Part shown: positions 37,801-49,205 of the stretch, piece after piece
How the letters are laid out: each line of letters opens with the position of its first letter
Numbering within the stretch: position 1 is the first letter of the stretch
Assembly: GCA_000328365.1 (NCBI GenBank)
Contig: KB311873.1
Span: 134,555-198,554 of the forward strand
DNA length: 64,000 nt
Direction: 5' to 3'
Source of the DNA: Capitella teleta
Lineage: Eukaryota; Annelida; Polychaeta; Capitellidae
Translations under genes and position numbers: made by a program
The notes under the pieces: model-generated
Seen by the model: only the letters and a program-made list of their open reading frames with translations
The model's database searches: none
Told to the model about the DNA's origin: nothing

Positions 37801-40800
37801 GATGCACGCGAGGGTTGATGGGGAATCCCGGGATGCGGCTGCTGCTGCTGCTGCTGCCCTCTTTCCCGGAATCCATCTCATGCATAGCACTTTTGTTGCA
37901 GGAGGCGCCGACCGACACTCCTCAGGACGAGCCGGCCGCGGTCGACCCAAAGGAACAGAAGCGCCTAGAGAAGGAGCGCAAGGAGGCCGAGAAGAAGGAG
38001 AAGGAAGAGGCGAAACGCCTGCAGAAGGAGGAGGAGAAGAAGAGGAAAGAGGAAGAGAAGAGGCGCAAGGAGGACGCCAAGAAGACCACATCGTCGTCGC
38101 CCAGCAAAAAGCAGGCTGTGCCACAGTCACGCAACCGCAACATGGTCTTCTGCCGCGTCAACCTCCTCGATGGCACAGACTTCGAGGTGGATGTCGACGT
38201 GAGTATATTTCTCTTTTATTCATATTCTGATGTATGCCATCCCCTTCTGTGAAACCCGGGCTCTTAGATTATAATCGCGTAAAGCCTCCTCCATGCTGCG
38301 AGTGCAGACTTCAGAGAGATGTTTAGCGCTAACACAGCCCCAAGATCCGCCTTTGCTTATTCTTCTGCTGCTGCGGCAGAGTTTATGAACTTTGAGCTGA
38401 GAAACTATGTTTACGGTCTGCCAACCCAAAGCATATATACACACAGGCATTTTCAGTTTATCCTAGACGTGAATAACCTCGTCCATCGACTGGTCATTCA
38501 TTCCAATTAGATCTGACCCTAGGTCAATGCATCTGCTTTTGGCGCCTCCCTCTCTGACTCAGAGCAGCATCTTATCTCAGTGTTTATCTCTTAGCTGTGC
38601 CTAACGACGATGCGCTCGCTGGATTGAACGTTTGTTGCAAGCATCAGCAGCTCATCTGTCAGGATGGATGAGTGTATCCCTAGCTGTCGACTCATTTTTC
38701 CCTATAATCTTAGCTGGCTCTGCTTTGAGATGAGTTTCTCTAGTTTCCCCTTCTCTAGATGATACCATCGTTCCGCTCGGGGTTCTTTATGATGCTATCG
38801 TCTATTTATACCCTTCCTTGTTTACTAAGCATGATTATGTATTTGGCGCTGGATCAGACTCTTAGATGTACAATATGTTAGGTCTGGCTGCTCGTATTAT
38901 TGATCATTATAAAACTCGTAGTTTTACCGGTAATAAGTATTAGTACTTGGTATCGTTTGGGTGTTGCCACAATTTCTACAACTTATTGCGTATTGGTCAT
39001 TAACTCATTATTTCATTTTGGCAATTTTAGTAATAATGTTTTTTTTTCTTCTTCTTCTTCGCGTTGTAGAAAAAAGCCAAGGGCAGCGACCTGGTCGACA
39101 AGGTCGGCGAGAACTTGAACCTTATGGAGAAGGATTATTTCAGTGTCTCGTACATGGACAACAATGTCAAGGTAGGAACTAGGGTTATTATTATTACATA
39201 ATCTGATAATCATCACGTGGTGTGCATTTCGCCTCCTCCTCCTCCTCTTCCTTGGCAACGTACTGTGCTATCCTTCAAATGTCTCATAAATCACATTTAT
39301 ATGATTTAATTGAATTTCCATCCTGTTGTATACAATGCAAATGCGAATTATGTGGTTGATTCGCATTAGTCACTGGTGTACATGGGCCTCTGAGTTTATT
39401 CGGCTCACCTCGAGTCGTTTGTTTGTTCATGGCGTGTTTTGCATGCTCTCATGTTGTTGACTCATGAGTCTTATTGTTGCAGTTCTGGCTGGCCCACGAC
39501 AAACGCATTAGCAAACAGATCCACAGTGAGTATAGCCTCTCATGCACCATCTCTCTTCATCACTCCTGTGTGTCTAGCCTCGAGTGTTTCACAACTCAGT
39601 CTTATGTCATTTGTGTGCGGATAATATGCATGTGTGAGCCATCTATATTTGGTCATGAACATGCCATTCTTGTGGGCGTGAAATTTCCTCTGGCCAACAT
39701 CTGAGAAGAAAAAAAATCCGTCTCGCGTCTCGACCTATTTATTAAGATGATATTCAGAAAGAAATCGAACGCATGTTTACTCTAACATGATATTAAGCTC
39801 GCACGCAGGATGAATATGTTAGTTTAAGCGTTTGTTAGTTATACCTGTGTTCAGATGAGCACTGCAGCACACCTGTGTCTGTACTTGGGTCACACGAGGT
39901 GGCCTGCTCACCTGTGTACGACACCTGCATCGTGTTATTGCTGCCCCCACTTAAAGCTTGGAATCCTATGAAGAGGAAGCTCTAAGCTGACTATGTGTTG
40001 TAACTCTTTTCTTCCGAATTGTGTATTATTCATGACCTGGGAAAGGGAAAAATACCATCGAAGCTTTTTGTTTTCGCCTTGAAGATATGACTCATGGGGT
40101 AGAGATAAGCTGAAGGCAGTTGAGATGTTGGGTAACGCTATCTAAATCCTATTTCATATCCTAATGTCTATACGCTCGGCACTCAACATAGATTGAGCGA
40201 TAACGATGGTTAATATGATTTTCAATATTGTAATATTGCTCTCTGACCTTACCCTGTCTTGTTCGCAGATGGGCCGTGGGTGTTCAAATTCGAGGTTAAG
40301 TTCTACCCTCCGGATCCAGCAACCCTGCAGGAGGACATCACCCGGTACTTAAGCCTCCCTCACTGCCCACTCTCGCTAATTACTTCTTCTTGTCTTGCAG
40401 ATACCAGCTCTGCTTACAGATCAGACAGGATATTCTGTCTGGCAAGTGAGTATAGCATTTCCTCTTGATTAGAATAGGCTATTGATTTCCCTGCTGCCTC
40501 GTTCCTTTGGGCCGTATACAAATCTCCGTTGAGACCATGCTGCCTGCTCAATTAATGATGGATTAGCATCTGATCCAACTGAGGATTAAATAAACGATTC
40601 CCCCTTCCCCCTCCCCTATCCTCTAATGCTTTTATTGGCTGTTCTGAGTCTTTGACGAATGTTTTGCGTTGCAGACTGCCATGCTCCTTTGTGACACACG
40701 CTCTTCTCGGCTCATACACCGTGCAGAGTGAACTGGGAGACTATGACATCGCAGAGCACGGCATGGGTGTCGACTACATCCAGGACTTCCAGTTTGCTCC

Positions 40801-43800
40801 CAACCAGAGCGATGAACTCCTTGAGAAAATCGCAGAACTGCACAAGACACATCGAGGCCAGACACCAGCAGAGGCTGAGCTGCATTACTTGGAAAATGCG
40901 AAGAAACTTGCCATGTATGGCGTAGACTTGCATCAGGCCAAGGATTCCGATGGAGTGGACATCATGATTGGGGTGTGCGCCAGTGGGCTGCTTGTCTACA
41001 GGGATCGGCTGAGAATCAACCGCTTCGCCTGGCCCAAGATCCTCAAGATTTCATACAAGAGGAACAACTTCTACATCAAGATCAGACCAGGAGAGGTTTG
41101 TGTTACATGTAAAAAATTTTTCTGTGTAGTATTTTAACAAATCATTTTGACAGTTTGAGCAATTTGAGAGCACGATAGGCTTCAAGCTGATCAACCACCG
41201 CATGGCCAAGCGCTTATGGAAGATCGCCGTGGAGCACCACACCTTCTTCCGGCTGAAGGAGCCCGAGACGGCCCCCAAGAGCGGCCTCTTCCCCCGCTTC
41301 GGCTCCAAGTTCCGTTACTCCGGGCGCACCCAGTTCCAGACAAGACAGGCAGCGGCCGGCATTGACCGTCCGGCCCCTGATTTCGACAGATCTGCCAGCC
41401 GTAGATTCACAGGATCCAGATCAATGGATGGAAGTACGTTAACGGCCTTTTAGAAATAATTCTGCTTCAGTGAATCACTTAGCCTCATGTCATCCACTCA
41501 TGCTTGCTGTGTCTGTTTTGATTATTCTTTCCTTCCCCTTACTTACCTTGATCATTAGGTGGCGTCGGAACGAGATCAGAGCCTGTGCTCAACAACTCAG
41601 GTATAAAAGGTCTCTAAGAACAACTCTTTCTATCTCTTTTATGTGTGTTGTTGTGTCAATCCCATCACCCTCTCCCTCTCCCTACTGTCTTGTTCTCTTC
41701 CTGTTGCTAATCATTAGTCTCTCTCTAACACTTTTATGTCCTGCTGACTTCTATTATAAGCTTAATGCACTTTATCATATTTTGAATACCTGTTTTTTTT
41801 TTTTTTTTTTTTTTTTTCTCCATTCTATTTGCCCATTTTTCTTTAAGAGTTATATTCTTTGAATTTATTTAATATTTTTTTATTTTATAAATTTTTTTTT
41901 TTTCAACTTGAAGAAGGCATGTTAACGATAACATTTGATTAATTAAATGGTAATCCTGATAATTAAATCTGGCATGCGTGGTGTTCATGAAATGTACCTT
42001 AAAATTCTTAAAGTTAGTTGTCTCGTTAAATTGCAAGTGTTCTTCAACTGGTGTTTGTACTCTGAAAGAGGCTGTGGGGAACCACAGAAAACAGAATTCA
42101 CAGACAATTTACTTTAAAGTTCACTTTAGTCTAGATAATTTCAAATAAGTTGAGGTTGCTGAGATTGTTTCAGCTCCTTGATAAGCGCATGCTGCTTGAC
42201 CTGCTGGCGTCATGGCTTAACCAACCAACAGAGCATGTCTTCAGTGCTCAACCTAAATGTAACATGTGGTTCTCTTCTTCAGTGATGCCTTCTGGATATG
42301 GCACCATGACCGAGCGATCAGAGCTCTACCGTCCTGATGACTCCCGTACTGCCACCCTGGACCTCAAGGATCGCAAGCGTGGAGGCACCGGAATGGTTCC
42401 CTTTGCTGACACAGAGGACGACCGTTATGGCACAGATCCTGGCGCTTACGAAAGAGATGATGTAAGTTCCTTTACCCCTTCTCTTTCTTTCTTTATCTCA
42501 ATGAAGCAGCATCAGGCTGAACACATTTATGACCCATCCCGGGCATCCACCTTGGAAACGTCTTTCCCCGCTGTTGACCTCTCCAGGGTTGGCGGTCCCC
42601 AGCGTGTGACCTCTGACAGTGACCTTGACCTGGCAGAAGGGGGTCACCCGTTGGTGGGAACCGTGCAGGAGGAGAACTGGAAGGAGGAGCTGCAGGTGCT
42701 TAGCGGCATGCCTCGTTCCTCCCCCTCATCCTCTAAACAAACGAGTTGCTTTTTCAACATTTTTTGCCCTTTTTGCTGCCATTTCAGATCAGTGTTTGAT
42801 CATTTTTGCCGGCTTTATATTTCTGTGCTGGCTCCCCTGCATGGCTCAGATCGCAGAAATCATAAATCACAACGCTGCTGTCTTCTTCCGCCCCCCCATG
42901 CTCCTTCTCAGGTGTTTTCTTCTCTAATCATTCATTTCACTTACTTTTCAGTCTTGATTGTTTGCTCTATGTTGATCAACGTCTCCTCAGTTGGCTATTC
43001 TGCATGCTGTTCTATTCACCATTTCCAAAAAGACAAAACTTTTGAAATTCCATCCATTTATCTTTGTCGTTTATCATGTGAAGATTTTCGCGTTGCTTTT
43101 GCTAGGACACAGGCCGCGTTCAGCTAATGACCACCACAGACGCCAATGGCAAAGTGGTGTTTGTGAGGACCATGGGCCCTCCGTCAGGGGCCGCTTTTGG
43201 CCCTGATGGCGATATAGGGCCATCGCAGGAGGATTATTACCGAACGGGGGAGCGTAACAAGGTGCCCAGCGCATGGCATGCACCACCGATGATTGATTAA
43301 AGTCCCTTTCCTTTGTTCCTTGAACTTGTTAACCCCTTCCTCAATTATTATTAACTCGAGCGATGTTGATAAGCGAGTGTTTGTTCATGGGTCGTTCGTT
43401 ATTAAGGCTGCAATCTCACAAAATTTGACATGTATCCAAGTCTCTACTAATCATGTTATATATCATATGGTTTGCGGTGAAATGATCTTGTACATAGATA
43501 TTCTCTAACTCATCTTTATCTCTCCTTGTAAGTGCATGCACATTTGTATTATATCAAATTCCTTCTCCTGGTTTTGTTCAATTCTGATGATGAACGTTTT
43601 TGCAATTCAATTTCTATTTTAGCCCTTCAGGCTTTTTCTTTTTTTTTTTGGTGAATGGCTCCCCGTGTGTATATTTGACGACTTCTTCTGCATGGGTTTC
43701 ACCTTCTCTTTTTTTCTTCTCTTTCTTCTGGTGCAGGAGGGCCAGGTTTCCATGATGGCAGGCACAGGCCCTGACTCTTCAAGGGTCGCCTACGTCAAGA

Positions 43801-46039
43801 CTGTACAGCCGGGTGCTTACAACAATCACGTAAGTCTTTGTACCATATTTCTCCTCAATCTCTTTCCATTTTCACTTTTCATAACTTGGATATTTGTTGT
43901 TCCTCCTCTGCACTGAGTGTTGTCTGTTTTGCAGCCAGGGGAAGGGGGAGAGGGAGGTCCTGGGGGCGTGGGTCCCTCCCAGGAGGATCTGGAGCACAGG
44001 TGGGGAGGCCCCGCCTTCTACGGTGACCAGATGGGAGAACCCGATGGCATGGTTGATGAGCAGGGCCGTCTTCTGGGCCCTGACGGTCGCCCGTTGGTTG
44101 GCTCTGATGGTGGCTTCCTGTATGCGCCTGGCAGAGGTCCCTGCGATGAGCACGGTCGCCTTCTGGGCCCCGACGGTCGCCCACTTGTTGGACCTGATGG
44201 TGGCTATCTGTATCCCCCTCCGAGAGGTGCCATCGATGACCAGGGCCGCTATATTGGGCCTGACGGAAGGCCTATTGTCGGCACTGATGGTGGTTATGTC
44301 TACGCTCCTGGCAGAGGTCCCTGTGATGAGCTGGGTCGTCTCCTTGGCCCTGACGGTCGCCCTCTAATTGGCCCCAATGGCGGCTACCTGTACCCTCCCG
44401 GTAGAGGTCCCGTTGATGAGCAGGGTCGTCGCCTTGGCTCTGATGGGCGCCCTCTTGTCGGATCGGATGGTCTCTTCCTGTATGCTCCTGGCAGAGGTCC
44501 TGGAGCGATGGAAGGCATTGACGGCTCTGAGCCACAGAGAGACGCTCATGGCAACATCATCATCACCAAGAACGTGTACATCACAGCATCCACCAAGGAT
44601 GGCAAGGTCATGAGAGCACGCTGCTAACCTGCTAATGATGCTGCTTGAATGATCATAACGCTCTATGTGTGCTTCTGTTGATTGCCTGTCTGTCCATATG
44701 TGCGCATGTCTTCTCGCCTTTCATTCTTCATTACAGTCTCCTTTTCATTTATGTATAATGTGTGTGCTTGTGTCACTTAGATAATCCCTGCTGTGCCGCT
44801 TTATCAGATAACCTGCTTCTTCTTTTTTTGTTTCTGTGCATGTGTTGCTTTTCTGTTTGTGACGTACTCTTCCTCCTTGCAGGCTCCTGATGGTGAAGCA
44901 ATGCCTTTCCAGGAGGATCAGCTCAACCAGGCACGCAGAGGCCTTGGACCAGGTGGTGAGGGTGAATGGGGGCCAGGCGGCTACTACTCGCAAACCACGA
45001 CATCCACCACCAGGACGTACACCGGCACTGATGGCAACAGAGTCACCCAGAAAGAGGTGAGCGCCTTTTTTTTTTGCTTTGCCCTTCTTCTCTCTACTTA
45101 ACTCTGGTGGCCGCAAAGACATTGCCTTCTCGCTTCCTAGAGAGAGCGCCAGGGTGCTTGTACAGCTTGCTGCATGTCGTCTGTTCCTCTTCGCCTACTT
45201 TCCTTCCCCCTTTTTTTAACCTGGAGCTCTCCTCTCTTGAATCAAATGCAATAAATGAAGCCAACACGCGCAGTGATGCCTTCCTCATCCTCCTCCCCTG
45301 TGCAGCTGCCTCCCACAGTGGACGCGGAACGTGTGCAATACTCGCCCTATGTTGACCAAGGCACCCATAGTACCAAGGAGGTCCCAGTGGTCAAGACTCA
45401 GCTACGAACGGTCACCTACGAGGACCCACAGCGGGATGACCCCCTGATGGCCGAGATGCTCGTAAGTGCTCAGTCGCACAGCAGCCGATCACAGACCATC
45501 GAGACGACCACGGTAGGCTGTCCTCAGCTCCCTCTGCTCTCCTCTCTCTTCATCATTTCGCTTTGTTCCTCTCTGTTTCCTCCTCAGCATTTTTTCGGTT
45601 CTCTCTTCGTGTTTGTGATCCTTTTTTAACCAAAAAAAAAAACCAGTGTACATCGAGGCAATGTCTTAGGCGTTTTTTTGTATATTTAAGCGGTGTCGGT
45701 GCATTGATTACGTTGCCTTTTTCTTAAGACTTTATTCCCTAATGTTTAATTTGCATCGCCTTGATGTAATATCTTCCTCTTTAGTACAAGACAGAGAAGG
45801 ATGGCGTTGTGGAAACCCGCATTGAGCGCAAGATGGTCATCACCAGTGATGATGAGATTGACCACGATGCTGTGAGTTGTCCCTCCTTCCCCCTTGGGGC
45901 TGTCTATTTTAGGCACTGACTGACTCTTTCATGTTGACAGGCCTTGGCAGAAGCCATTCGTGCTGTTACAGATATGAACCCCGATCTGTCCGTAGAGAAA
46001 ATTGAAATCCAAACGAAGACGGAAACAGAGGCCGAGTGA
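31891..46039 (+). CDS. EPB41: Protein 4.1 family (EPB41/coracle-like) FERM protein, 17 exons plus a 42-nt cassette
   Basis: Membrane-skeleton linker that ties transmembrane proteins to spectrin-actin. Exons: 31891-31956, 37902-38198, 39070-39171, 39483-39525, 40269-40344, 40401-40445, 40675-41095, 41154-41433, cassette 41559-41600, 42283-42461, 42510-42695, 43106-43261, 43737-43829, 43935-44606, 44883-45056, 45306-45512, 45785-45871, 45941-46039. All phases agree, giving about 1074 aa. Order: a short N-terminus and a Lys/Glu-rich helix; FERM from C-R-V-N-L-L-D-G-T through [25 protein letters not shown] and [11 protein letters not shown]; the FERM-adjacent F-R-Y-S-G-R-T-Q region; a Gly/Asp-rich middle with the 30-aa repeats; and the 4.1 C-terminal domain ([31 protein letters not shown]). 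I recognise no spectrin-actin-binding segment. The donor ending exon 43935-44606 is weak; otherwise that exon ends at a stop at 44627. Confidence 0.93.
31957..37901. other. Long first intron of the protein 4.1 gene
   Basis: 5.9 kb, visibly richer in G+C and CpG than the rest of the window, with many GCATGC words and CTG/GCT runs near 32980, 36020 and 37840. It holds a 31-base palindrome at 34851 and a candidate extra exon near 36321-36486. Alternative promoters or N-terminal exons are usual in 4.1 genes but none can be proved here. Long open frames in this segment are best explained by base composition. Confidence 0.5.
34851..34881. repeat. 31-base near-perfect palindrome
   Basis: CAGATTGAGTCTTGG and CCAAGACTCAATCTG are perfect reverse complements of 15 bases separated by a single G. 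Confidence 0.95.
41559..41600 (+). CDS. EPB41: 42-nt cassette microexon of protein 4.1
   Basis: Flanked by ATTAG and GTATAA, it enters and leaves in phase 1, so it can be skipped or included without changing frame. It encodes [14 protein letters not shown] between the FERM-adjacent region and the next exon. Skipping gives M-M-P-S at the junction, inclusion V-M-P-S. Confidence 0.7.
44064..44513 (+). repeat. EPB41: Five in-frame 90-bp repeats in a protein 4.1 exon
   Basis: Each unit encodes 30 residues with the pattern [13 protein letters not shown]-x-D-G-G-[FY]-L-Y-x-P-x-R-G-P-x-D-E-x. There are five uninterrupted units with no length change, preceded by a diverged lead-in (D-G-M-V-D-E-Q). 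Within a unit, G-P-D-G-R-P-L and G-x-D-G-G-Y-L-Y look like an older sub-repeat. Copies remain close at DNA level. The exon is multiple-of-three and phase 0 at both ends if the 44606 donor is used, so the whole block is skippable. Confidence 0.93.
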
Positions 46040-46291
46040 GGAGCAAATGGTTCTCTCTTTAATTAGGTGAGCTGTTACATTATAAAAAAATCATAAATAT
46101 TTCATATTTTCTCTATCTGCAGGGTTATTAATGAAAACAAGTTTTTGTACAGAGAAGCAAGCATTGGGATGGATTTCTTAAGGGATCCTAACCTTCTTTC
46201 CACTTGAGGATAGCTTTCGTATGAGCAACAATTTTTTCTTTTTTTTTTTCTTTTTCGAAATGGCTTGTTGGTCTTAGATTGCTTGTATATT

Positions 46292-46297
46292 AATAAA
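46292..46297 (+). terminator. Probable protein 4.1 poly(A) signal
   Basis: AATAAA about 250 bases after the stop at 46039, followed by a T-rich stretch. Confidence 0.55.
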
Positions 46298-46982
46298 AAC
46301 TTTTTTTTTGCAATTTGAAGAAATGAATTTATTTTTCTGTATAAGAATGTAGTCCTTTTTACACAAACAAAAACCCATAAATAATGTTCACTCGTTCCAA
46401 TATTGACTTTTTATTCTGGTATCTAAAGTAGTGGAAATCAGCCCTGTGTCCTGATGAGTGTTCTCCTTATTATTGGCTATGACACAGGAGTAATTAATGC
46501 CTTGCATTTAATTAGAACAAAATTCAAAACTGTTATTAATTTGATGAAAATCACCAACTTTGTGTTTACTTGTAGTAAACTTTTTTTTTTCTTTTTTAAA
46601 CTGGAAATTGGAAAAAGCTTTTTTTTAACCTGGTGGGAGTTGAATTTTTTTTTACTTTTTGTTTTTTTCTGGTTTATTTTTCTATAAATTCTTTTTTTAA
46701 ATTTGTAAATAATGAGAAAAAGTACAAGAATACCCTGCATTTTTCTGCCATGGTTTAGTTTTCATTACGTTTCTCCATATGATTTTTTTGCAATACTAAC
46801 GTGCCTATCCCTTCCCCGCTTTCAAAGCTCTCATCCGTTTCTTTGTCAGTACCTGGTTTTTAATTTCCCTTTAGTTGTAAACTATATCCTGTTAATTTTA
46901 TGGTTTCCCCCCTCCCCCATTTCTGGTGCTTTTGGCTAACTGCCAATATATTCATGTGCAGAGGAAATGTTTTCGTGTATAA
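46298..46982. other. AT-rich 3' flank before the assembly gap
   Basis: Many T runs; no gene or recognisable repeat seen. Confidence 0.45.
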
Positions 46983-47032
46983 NNNNNNNNNNNNNNNNNN
47001 NNNNNNNNNNNNNNNNNNNNNNNNNNNNNNNN
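46983..47032. other. Assembly gap of 50 N
   Basis: Exactly 50 unknown bases, the size commonly used for a gap of unknown length, so the real distance between the flanks is not known. Confidence 0.99.
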
Positions 47033-47337
47033 GTCTTATAAAAACTACGCTAATTTAGCCATTCCTTCGAAATATGGTTCGATTATACCATTAAAATCTT
47101 ACTTTGATCATCGGTAATCAGAACTTGTACAGAAAACGACGCTTCATTGGTCCATTTTCACGGTAAGCCATTAATCAATACAATGTAATTTGCCTTGAAA
47201 AGCTTGAAACCTTAGTTATTGTCTTAGAAGTTCTTTAAACATTTCTTGGGACAAACTGAAAGTATTTTCGCTCAGCCATTCCACATTATTACCATTCTGA
47301 TGATTACAACGTATTAAAATATGATTAAACATGCAAC

Positions 47338-48475
47338 CAGAGGCGTAGGAACGTTCCGAGACTTGGGGGGGGGGGCCCAAGTTGAGGTACTAGTAATGAT
47401 AGGGGGACTCCTGCGCCGCGAAGCGGCGCAGCCACACTAGGGGGGTCCGGGGGCATGCACCCCCGGGAAATTTTTTTGTTATAAAGAGTGAAAAATCCAT
47501 TTTCTGAACACTTAATTACTAGAATTTAACACATTATCCTAGGCAGATACATGTATGTACATGTATATATATCATTGATCTTTGGCCTACATCAGAGCAA
47601 TATGGTATGTTAATTTATTATATCAACTGAAATCGCCTGTGTATTCTCTCACTTATGACCTATAAAGTAATTCAACGAGGTATAGAGAACAAAACCTTAG
47701 TTTTATTACAAATAAATTCACGAGTGATGCATATACATTTATACCGGTGATTATATAATGAGGTTCAATAGCCATGCAACACACTGCTTGGCATCGTTCA
47801 ACTTCGTTAATTTGTCCGCTGTCCTTGGCTGAGCCATCTGAGAAATGAGAAATGAACAATTGATGCCATACATAAGTGATATACAACATAATTATCTTAG
47901 AAGTATAATTAATGCAACAAGTTAGCTTGCAAAATTTGCTAAAAAAAGACATCAAATTTATCCCCAAATCGAAAGCGCCTCTGCAGTGTTTGCGTTATGA
48001 TTCTAAGTCATTTGCCTTCTTGTGTATGTGTGTGTGTGTGTGATGGGGTTTTACGGCTCCACCCAATCCGATCGGATGATACGGGCGCCAGAACAGAAGA
48101 CCCGGGACCGGGGTTTTCCCCTACTCTTATCGATAAATCCCAAGCGTTCTTTATCCTGCATACCACCATAGACAGTAGTACACAGCACCCGGCCTTGTTA
48201 CGCAATTGGGCAGCACTGCAGCATTTGCCTTCTTGGGAGAGCTGAGGGGAGAAGGACAAAGGCAGTGTAGCATAGTATCATTAATATGGAACTATCATAC
48301 AATTGCGTACATACGAATACCAAAAATAATGACTGATTTCTCTAAATGGCTGTGATTTTTTTTTTCCTGCACATGCAAATTTTTGGGGGGGGGGCCAAAA
48401 CATACTCAGGCCCCCCCACTCCTAGACTTGGGGGGGGCCTCGGCCCCCTCGGCTCCCCCGGTTCCTACGCCACTG
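47338..48475. mobile_element. Non-autonomous hAT-type element with 8-bp target duplication
   Basis: The ends CAGAGGCGTAGGAAC and GTTCCTACGCCACTG form 15-base terminal inverted repeats with one mismatch. Identical CATGCAAC octamers flank the element at 47330-47337 and 48476-48483. An 8-bp duplication with CAG..CTG ends fits the hAT superfamily. The interior has no transposase, G/C runs just inside both ends, and a perfect 9-bp hairpin (CTGCGCCGC-gaa-GCGGCGCAG) at 47411-47431. A SINE-like element is inserted within it. Confidence 0.88.
48023..48221 (-). mobile_element. SINE-like element nested in the hAT element
   Basis: Flanked by perfect 14-bp direct repeats CATTTGCCTTCTTG at 48009-48022 and 48222-48235. 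Read on the minus strand it starts CTGCAGTGCTGCCCAA and ends in a (CA)n tail. About 199 bp with no coding capacity. It shares its 5' blocks and the GGTGGAGCCGTAAA block with 4940-5062. A tail plus a 14-bp target duplication indicate retroposition. Confidence 0.82.
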
Positions 48476-48529
48476 CATGCAACTAAGCCTGAATTAGGCA
48501 GCGTTTTATAGCTTGAAAATTTGTAGTTG

Positions 48530-49205
48530 GGTCGCTAGGCCGAATACTCACAAATCCGAGTTCCCCATACGTACACTGTGAAAACATAATATAGAAGTCC
48601 CTAACCATCACCGTAATCTAAATCCCTTGTCCTAACCATAGCCCTTGTAAATTTGTATTTGTAAATTCGGGCTTGCGAGTATTCGGACTTGTGAGCCGAC
48701 CCCACCCTACCCTATTACAATCCGTAACCCGAACGCTAAGTCCCTATAACAATAACCGTTGTTAATTCGGACTTAATTGTGATCATTCGGAGCTATCCTA
48801 TCGCCTAGCTTTATTGACCCAGAAAACCCTAGAAACGATACCAACGTTGTCTTACTGTGACCAATGTAGGGGAAGTATTTTGACAGGTATGCTAATTAAT
48901 TAAAACGTTAATTAACAGGTGTTCCGGGAATTATTTTTTTGGGGCACCACTTCCAAAATTGATCGGTTTGACATAAGGAAGGTCTTTACCAAATTTGATG
49001 CTTTTTTTCTTCCGGATTTGCACATGTATGTTGATGTATATTTGGCCATAAGCCCCCGCACGATATACCTATCTCAAACCGTAAGCCTAACATAAGTACG
49101 CTAAGTGCACTAAGTCCCGATAACCATTAATAACCCTTATGAATTCGGACTTATGGGCTTTCAGACTTGTGAACATTCAGCCGTTCCCAAAATTCTGACC
49201 GTTCT
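48530..49205. repeat. Decayed dispersed repeat, two related copies
   Basis: ATTCGGACTTGTGAGC-like words recur near 48672-48700, 48770 and 49143-49180, and in inverse orientation near 48541-48562. A block GCTAAGTCCC..ATAAC..AATTCGGACTTA occurs near 48733-48776 and again near 49107-49152. Copies are diverged; the family is not recognised. Confidence 0.45.

Noticed and set aside
37675-37811. Open frame starting M-N-S-V-P-Q-M-P just before 4.1 exon 2
   Set aside because: The only nearby donor ends in phase 1 and would read exon 2 in the wrong frame.
43872-44549. Open frames antisense to the protein 4.1 repeat exon
   Set aside because: They mirror the 90-bp repeat unit and carry no independent signal.
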